NCBI GenBank assembly: GCA_018725535.1 | Contig: QLUS01000055.1 | Coordinates: forward strand, 1-10,469 | Direction of reading: 5' to 3' | DNA: 10,469 nucleotides | Origin: Bacillota bacterium | GTDB taxonomy: Bacteria > Bacillota > UBA994 | Part shown: piece by piece, positions 7,119 to 10,469 of the stretch | Numbering within the stretch: position 1 is the first letter of the stretch | Layout: every line of letters begins with the position of its first letter | Program-made: the position numbers and the translations under genes | Notes under the pieces: generated by a model | Databases searched by the model: none | What the model saw: only the letters and a program-made list of their open reading frames with translations | Told to the model about the DNA's origin: nothing

Positions 7119-8273
7119 TTACTCGCTCTTAAATAGCCACTCGAGGATTAACTCGGTCGGCATGGTGATCCCGCCGTATACACGCGGGCCGTCGGCAATC
7201 TTCGCCTCAGAATGACCGTACAGAGTTGCGCGCACTTCACGGTTTAGCCAACCGGGGCAGTTAAACTCGGGTACAATTATGCGCTTGGCATGACGGCAGG
7301 CGGCGCGTAGTTCGGCAGTTGGGAATGGTCGCAAAGATTTAACCTTAATGAGCCCTACCTTCTTGCCCATCTCCTCCGCTTGCCGCAGCGCCTCACGCGA
7401 CTGCGAAACGGCGCTGCCGGAGGCCACAATGAGGGTCTCAGCTTCAGGATTAACTACTTCCACCAAACCGTTAATATAACGGCTGACCCATTTGCGCGAG
7501 CGCTCATGCGCAGCGTGGATTTCCTGCTGCCAAGCGGCGTGCATCTGGTAGCTGATAAAATTGCTCTTCTGGATGGGAGCATCCCTGGCAATGCGCACGG
7601 GGGGGTTCTCGTTGTCAATCATGGGCACGGCTTCACTGTAGCAGTCACGCGGCGGCAGTTTCAGCTCGGCCGAGGGCATTTCCACCCAAGCGCGCGCGTG
7701 GGTCACAAAGAACCCGTCTACGGCGACGGCAACAGGTAATGTTACTTCGCATTTCTCTGAAATAGCGAAACCGGCCAAAGTGTAGTCAAAGAAGTCCTGT
7801 TGGTTTTCCCCATGCAAGAGAATGTTGCCTGAGGTGAGCATGTAATCTAGCTCTAGATTGTCGGGTTGAATTGACAGCGGAGCGTTAATCACGCGACACA
7901 TAATCAGAAAGACAAGCGGCAGGCGATGTCCTGGCCAAGAGGCGATAGTCTCGAGTCCACGCATTAGGCCCGGACCTGACGAAGCTGTCATGCAGCGCAC
8001 TCCGGTACGCGAAGCGCCAGAAATAGCAGAGAACGCGCCAACCTCATCTTCTGCTCGATAGTAGTCCCTGATATAACCTTCTGCAAAGAGATTGCCTATC
8101 CGCTCCATGGTTTCGCTCTGGGGAGTGATGGGGTAGGCAATGGCGATGTCCACATTGGCCCGACGCACCGCCTCACTGGCGGCCTCGCTGCCGGTGATAA
8201 ATGCCTTTGTCCGCGGCGCCTCAAACAGGAGATGTTCCGGGGTCACTACCCTTTGATTTACAGTGTTAGCCAT
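7119..8273 (-). CDS. porA: 2-oxoacid:ferredoxin oxidoreductase alpha subunit
   Basis: This 384-residue subunit provides the pyrimidine-binding domain for thiamine diphosphate and much of the 2-oxoacid pocket. Visible are TGSEAASEAVRRA (27-39), the YPITPQSE motif (47-54) that contacts substrate, EDEVGAFSAISGASRTG, SSGPGL, and RLPLVFLIMCRVINAPLSI. The C-terminal domain II includes VASGSAVSQSREAL and KVKSLRPFP, as in other alpha subunits. I start at ATG 8273, which has AAGGGAGG about eight bases upstream. Reading could begin at GTG 8330, but that only adds 19 residues translated from a repeated spacer segment. SSGPGL resembles 2-oxoglutarate enzymes as I remember them, while the RLPLVF...INAPLSI block looks more like pyruvate enzymes, so the substrate is left open. 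It follows the CO dehydrogenase beta-like gene, an association I recall from other Clostridia. Confidence 0.93.
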   Translation of the reverse strand: MANTVNQRVVTPEHLLFEAPRTKAFITGSEAASEAVRRANVDIAIAYPITPQSETMERIGNLFAEGYIRDYYRAEDEVGAFSAISGASRTGVRCMTASSGPGLMRGLETIASWPGHRLPLVFLIMCRVINAPLSIQPDNLELDYMLTSGNILLHGENQQDFFDYTLAGFAISEKCEVTLPVAVAVDGFFVTHARAWVEMPSAELKLPPRDCYSEAVPMIDNENPPVRIARDAPIQKSNFISYQMHAAWQQEIHAAHERSRKWVSRYINGLVEVVNPEAETLIVASGSAVSQSREALRQAEEMGKKVGLIKVKSLRPFPTAELRAACRHAKRIIVPEFNCPGWLNREVRATLYGHSEAKIADGPRVYGGITMPTELILEWLFKSE

Positions 8274-8291
8274 CTGTTGATCCTCCCTTCG

Positions 8292-8368
8292 CGCCACGGG
8301 GGCAGGTTTGAGCGCACCACCCCCAGCCACTGCGGCAGGAGCTCCCTATCACGCCACGGGGGCAGGTT
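8292..8368. repeat. 17-base direct repeat, two copies 60 bases apart, at the gene junction
   Basis: The 17 bases cgccacgggggcaggtt occur at 8292-8308 and again at 8352-8368. On the minus strand, similarity continues past the repeat into TGATAGGGAG after the first copy and CGAAGGGAG after the second. The unit therefore spans the last codons of the CO dehydrogenase beta-like gene and the ribosome-binding region. Copies are in the same reading frame (both give PAPVA). This looks like a local tandem duplication that shaped the spacer before porA. Confidence 0.8.
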
Positions 8369-9026
8369 GCCAAACTAAGCCCTGACTTAGAGCTTCCTGC
8401 GCCGCAGTAAGTTGAATGCCCGGCGTGTCAGCGTAGCGGGGTCGCAGTCCCTCGCGTTTGAGCTTCCGTATGGCTGCCGTGAGCGCACGCACTTGGTTAG
8501 CATCAGCAAAGGGCAGAGAGGCCATAGAATCCTCATGCCCGGCTGCGTGACAGAGGGTAATGGTGTAACAATTAGTACCGGCACGGATCATTTTGAGCGT
8601 AATGTTAGCGAAATGACAGTGCACGCCAATAAACACACATACCTCGATTTTGTTGTGCCAAATCGTCAAGTTAGGGTGACAGGGATTGATTACAGCTTCG
8701 GGGTCAATCTTCGGATAGATAGGACGATAGTCAGGCATGGGGATAATCCTTACACCAGGTATCTCATTAGCGAGTTCAAGCACGCTCGCAGCTTTGTCGG
8801 CGACTCCCTCACGCCATGCCCACAACACTAGGGGACCTGGGAAAATGGTTGGGTTCTGACGCGTTAGGAGCTCCCTAGCCATGACCCGAAGTGTGTCATT
8901 TTCGCTCTTCAAGGCACCCTCTACTAGGCCTTGGCCCTTTTCTGGCAGTATGACGCCACAGCACGCAGCCGCCGGGGGCAGTAGGCCCTCAGGACCGGGC
9001 TTGACGCGATACTCATTTCCATTCAT
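8349..9026 (-). CDS. CO dehydrogenase beta / acetyl-CoA synthase epsilon family protein
   Basis: This 225-residue protein resembles what databases label a carbon monoxide dehydrogenase beta subunit family protein, related to the epsilon subunit (CdhB) of the archaeal acetyl-CoA decarbonylase/synthase complex. The call rests on recalled family patterns: GPLVLWAW (64-71), then IGVHCHFANITLKMIRAGTN (133-152), which matches the 'IG..YY.N..L..L' core of the epsilon fold. It is unusually rich in Cys and His: Cys22, Cys23, Cys116, His117, Cys130, His136, Cys137, His138, Cys153, Cys159 and His164. No signal peptide or membrane segment is seen. ATG 9026 has AAAGGTGG about ten bases upstream, 27 bases after the regulator stop. 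No catalytic CO dehydrogenase or acetyl-CoA synthase gene is in the window, so a role with the adjacent oxidoreductase is more likely. Its true function is unknown. Confidence 0.75.
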   Translation of the reverse strand: MNGNEYRVKPGPEGLLPPAAACCGVILPEKGQGLVEGALKSENDTLRVMARELLTRQNPTIFPGPLVLWAWREGVADKAASVLELANEIPGVRIIPMPDYRPIYPKIDPEAVINPCHPNLTIWHNKIEVCVFIGVHCHFANITLKMIRAGTNCYTITLCHAAGHEDSMASLPFADANQVRALTAAIRKLKREGLRPRYADTPGIQLTAAQEALSQGLVWQPAPVA

Positions 9027-9053
9027 TGTTGTTACACCACCTTTGGAATCTTG

Positions 9054-10034
9054 CTATACGCTCTTTCCCATACCTTTCCGTCGCTGCAGGATGATACTTT
9101 GCAGGAGGTTACTTGATCCGATGTCGGGTCGATAGACGAACTCAATGACTTCCTTGCCTGCAGGACACAGCTGCATGACTTCTCGCTTACGTCCGGGCGA
9201 GACCAAGACAACATCGCAGTCCTCTAGTACCTGCGGCAGGCGCCTGCTGTCGTCGCGGAAGGTAAACACACTTAGACGATGCTCCATCCCTGCCGCGTTA
9301 AGTGAAGTTTGCACTTTCTCGGCAAAGACCTCTGTGATGCAAACGAGAGCCAGCCTACGCTGCCTCGGAATCCGTGCGATGCGCACCATGGTCTCTAGCT
9401 GAGGCTCTAACGCTACTGCCAACAGGAGTTTGTCCGGGCCAATGGCCGCACGCACGTCGCTTTCATGGAAAAATGTCGTTACCACGATTTCTGCATCCTC
9501 AACAAGTTGCTCTGTCTCTAGAGTCGCGGCAAGCAGCTCGTCAAGTAGCAGTGGGCTGGCGCTAACACCACTACCGAGCCCGAGATGAGTGGAAAAGTAG
9601 TCTACTTGCTCGCGATTGCACTCAACAAACACTATGCGTACTTCGCTTAGCATGCGTTGCCGCTGCAGCGCCATGCGAGCCGCTGCGTCCCTGAACTCCT
9701 CGCAGTCAAAACCTTCATCTAAGGCCTGTCCTAACGCGTGCGATACGAGCGTCTCCAGTCTGTTGCTACGGCTTGCACTCAGGGCACTAGCATCAGTTTT
9801 GGCCAGAAAGGTGCCTTTCCCCTGTAACGACACCAAGATACCCTCTTGCTCAAGCTCGCGATAGGCCTGACTCACGGTGTTGCGGCTTACGGACAACAAG
9901 GTTGAGAGCTCCCTCTCAGTGGGCAACTTAAAGCCCGGAGACCACGCGCCGCTTTCAGCCTGCTGGCGAATGCTGGTCTTGAGTTGTACATAGAGCGGGA
10001 CACCAGACTTCTTGCGCAGCTCTAACGCTACCAC
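9054..10034 (-). CDS. GntR-family transcriptional regulator with unassigned C-terminal domain
   Basis: This 326-residue protein has a clear GntR winged helix at the N-terminus. PLYVQLKTSIRQ (13-24) forms the first helix, PTERELSTLLSVSRNTVSQAYRELEQEG (38-65) the helix-turn-helix, and ILVSLQGKGTFL (66-77) the wing. Residues from about 95 on form an alternating strand/helix domain of some 230 residues. It is not recognisably FCD, UTRA, aminotransferase or YtrA type; it may be periplasmic-binding-like, with strands such as EVRIVFVEC, AEIVVTTF, RRLALVCI and CDVVLVSPG. The start is GTG 10034, seven bases after GGAGG. It is the first gene of the oxidoreductase operon and sits behind a palindrome, so it probably regulates that operon and itself in response to a small molecule. 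The ligand is unknown. Confidence 0.88.
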   Translation of the reverse strand: MVALELRKKSGVPLYVQLKTSIRQQAESGAWSPGFKLPTERELSTLLSVSRNTVSQAYRELEQEGILVSLQGKGTFLAKTDASALSASRSNRLETLVSHALGQALDEGFDCEEFRDAAARMALQRQRMLSEVRIVFVECNREQVDYFSTHLGLGSGVSASPLLLDELLAATLETEQLVEDAEIVVTTFFHESDVRAAIGPDKLLLAVALEPQLETMVRIARIPRQRRLALVCITEVFAEKVQTSLNAAGMEHRLSVFTFRDDSRRLPQVLEDCDVVLVSPGRKREVMQLCPAGKEVIEFVYRPDIGSSNLLQSIILQRRKGMGKSV

Positions 10035-10063
10035 TTCATCACCTCCACTCTATGCTCGGTCAC

Positions 10064-10083
10064 TTAATGGATTAGTCCATTAA
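10064..10083. promoter_or_regulatory. Palindromic operator, probably for the GntR regulator
   Basis: The arms TTAATGGA and TCCATTAA form a perfect eight-base inverted repeat around a four-base centre. A second, interleaved pair GGATTA (10069-10074) and TAATCC (10081-10086) overlaps it. It lies 29 bases before the regulator's GTG and just downstream of -10-like boxes, so a bound dimer would block initiation. GntR proteins commonly bind such short AT-flanked palindromes. The assignment to this regulator is inference. Confidence 0.65.
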
Positions 10084-10091
10084 TCCACTTC

Positions 10092-10107
10092 ATTCTAACA
10101 CATTCTA
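10092..10107 (-). promoter_or_regulatory. Candidate -10 region of the regulator/oxidoreductase operon
   Basis: On the minus strand TAGAAT occurs twice (10102-10107 and 10092-10097), as a TAGAATG direct repeat exactly ten bases apart. Each copy matches TATAAT at five of six positions. No clear -35 hexamer is seen upstream. The nearer copy would place initiation near 10085, at the edge of the palindrome. Confidence 0.4.
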
Positions 10108-10137
10108 TGTTTCCTTGCATACTCCTTCTACGGCAAT

Positions 10138-10166
10138 AAAAAAATGATCACGCCTTAGCGGCGCGA
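10138..10166 (-). terminator. Intrinsic terminator of the PHP-domain gene
   Basis: On the minus strand TCGCGCC and GGCGTGA pair over seven positions (one G-T) around a GCTAA loop. After TCA there is a run of seven T residues (10138-10144). The gene's TAA stop lies in the loop. It insulates the regulator promoter from the upstream gene. Confidence 0.75.
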
Positions 10167-10469
10167 CCACAGCTGGTACCAGACGTCTAGACTTGCCCTC
10201 TTTGCACCTAAGGCCGCAGCACTATGTGCGTCAGAGCCTGCGGTAACAACAAGCTTATAATACTGCGCCAATCGAAGTAGTGCTTGCTCCTGCCGTGTGT
10301 CATGGTGGGGGTGATAAACTTCCATTCCCGCGAGCCCCGCTTGGACCATTGGCAGAAGCAGCTGTGAAGCCAAGTGACCGGGATGAGCCCAGACCGCAAC
10401 GCCCCCACTCCTGACAATGGCACCAATCGCCTCCTCTGGCGAGAGCTTGTAGCGGGGCACGTAGGCTGG
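10155..10469 (-). CDS. PHP-domain phosphoesterase (5' end cut by window)
   Basis: Only the last 104 codons are present; the reading frame stays open to the window edge, so the real start is outside. The fragment contains the polymerase-and-histidinol-phosphatase (PHP) hallmarks in order: GGVAVWAHPGH (metal-binding His), GLAGMEVYHPHHD, and TAGSDAH (metal-binding Asp/His) near the end. This pattern fits the TrpH/YciV-like group, known as nucleoside 3',5'-bisphosphate phosphatases or 5'-3' exonucleases. The exact substrate cannot be told from this part. A GTG at 10460 is not a convincing start because conserved-looking sequence (PAY) precedes it without interruption. A terminator overlaps its stop codon, so it is not part of the oxidoreductase operon. 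Confidence 0.88.
   Translation of the reverse strand, partial: PAYVPRYKLSPEEAIGAIVRSGGVAVWAHPGHLASQLLLPMVQAGLAGMEVYHPHHDTRQEQALLRLAQYYKLVVTAGSDAHSAAALGAKRASLDVWYQLWSRR

Noticed and set aside
8274..8330. Upstream GTG start extending the alpha subunit by 19 residues
   Set aside because: The added residues are translated from the duplicated spacer, while a strong AAGGGAGG site stands at proper distance from ATG 8273.
8387..8584. Minus-strand 65-codon open reading frame inside the CO dehydrogenase beta-like gene
   Set aside because: Out-of-frame shadow on the same strand with no ribosome binding site or recognisable features.
8412..8831. Plus-strand open reading frame of 139 codons antisense to the CO dehydrogenase beta-like gene
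   Set aside because: No recognisable domain or convincing start context; the minus-strand frame carries the conserved family pattern.

Overview
The window looks like a chromosomal segment of an anaerobic member of the Bacillota (Clostridia-like). The reasons are strong GGAGG-type ribosome binding sites, frequent GTG starts, tightly packed and overlapping genes, a four-subunit 2-oxoacid:ferredoxin oxidoreductase, and a cobalamin-dependent methylmalonyl-CoA pathway with separate catalytic and B12-binding mutase subunits. All genes lie on the minus strand, so transcription runs from high to low coordinates. No mobile element, CRISPR array, rRNA or tRNA was seen. No gene-free stretch exceeds about 135 bases.

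Right edge (10138-10469): the end of a PHP-family phosphoesterase gene, closed by a good intrinsic terminator. Next (10035-10137) comes a short regulatory region with a perfect 8-bp-arm palindrome just downstream of -10-like boxes. It precedes a GntR-family regulator whose C-terminal domain I cannot assign.

Middle (4009-10034): apparently one operon. It encodes the GntR regulator, a protein resembling the CO dehydrogenase beta / acetyl-CoA synthase epsilon family, the alpha, beta, gamma and delta (ferredoxin) subunits of a 2-oxoacid:ferredoxin oxidoreductase, and glutamate dehydrogenase. Gaps are at most 27 bases or the genes overlap (the porA start lies 75 bases from the preceding stop). A 12-bp hairpin follows glutamate dehydrogenase.

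Left (1-3877): a second unit with its own candidate extended -10 promoter. It encodes methylmalonyl-CoA mutase large subunit, mutase B12-binding small subunit, the MeaB GTPase chaperone, methylmalonyl-CoA epimerase, and the start of a methylmalonyl-CoA decarboxylase / propionyl-CoA carboxylase carboxyltransferase subunit that runs off the window.

Together the genes could convert glutamate to 2-oxoglutarate (glutamate dehydrogenase), then to succinyl-CoA with reduced ferredoxin (if the oxidoreductase accepts 2-oxoglutarate), then through methylmalonyl-CoA to propionyl-CoA. The reverse direction would serve propionate oxidation. The oxidoreductase substrate is not settled by sequence: pyruvate or another 2-oxoacid is equally possible. 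In that case the two units would be only neighbours in central carbon metabolism.
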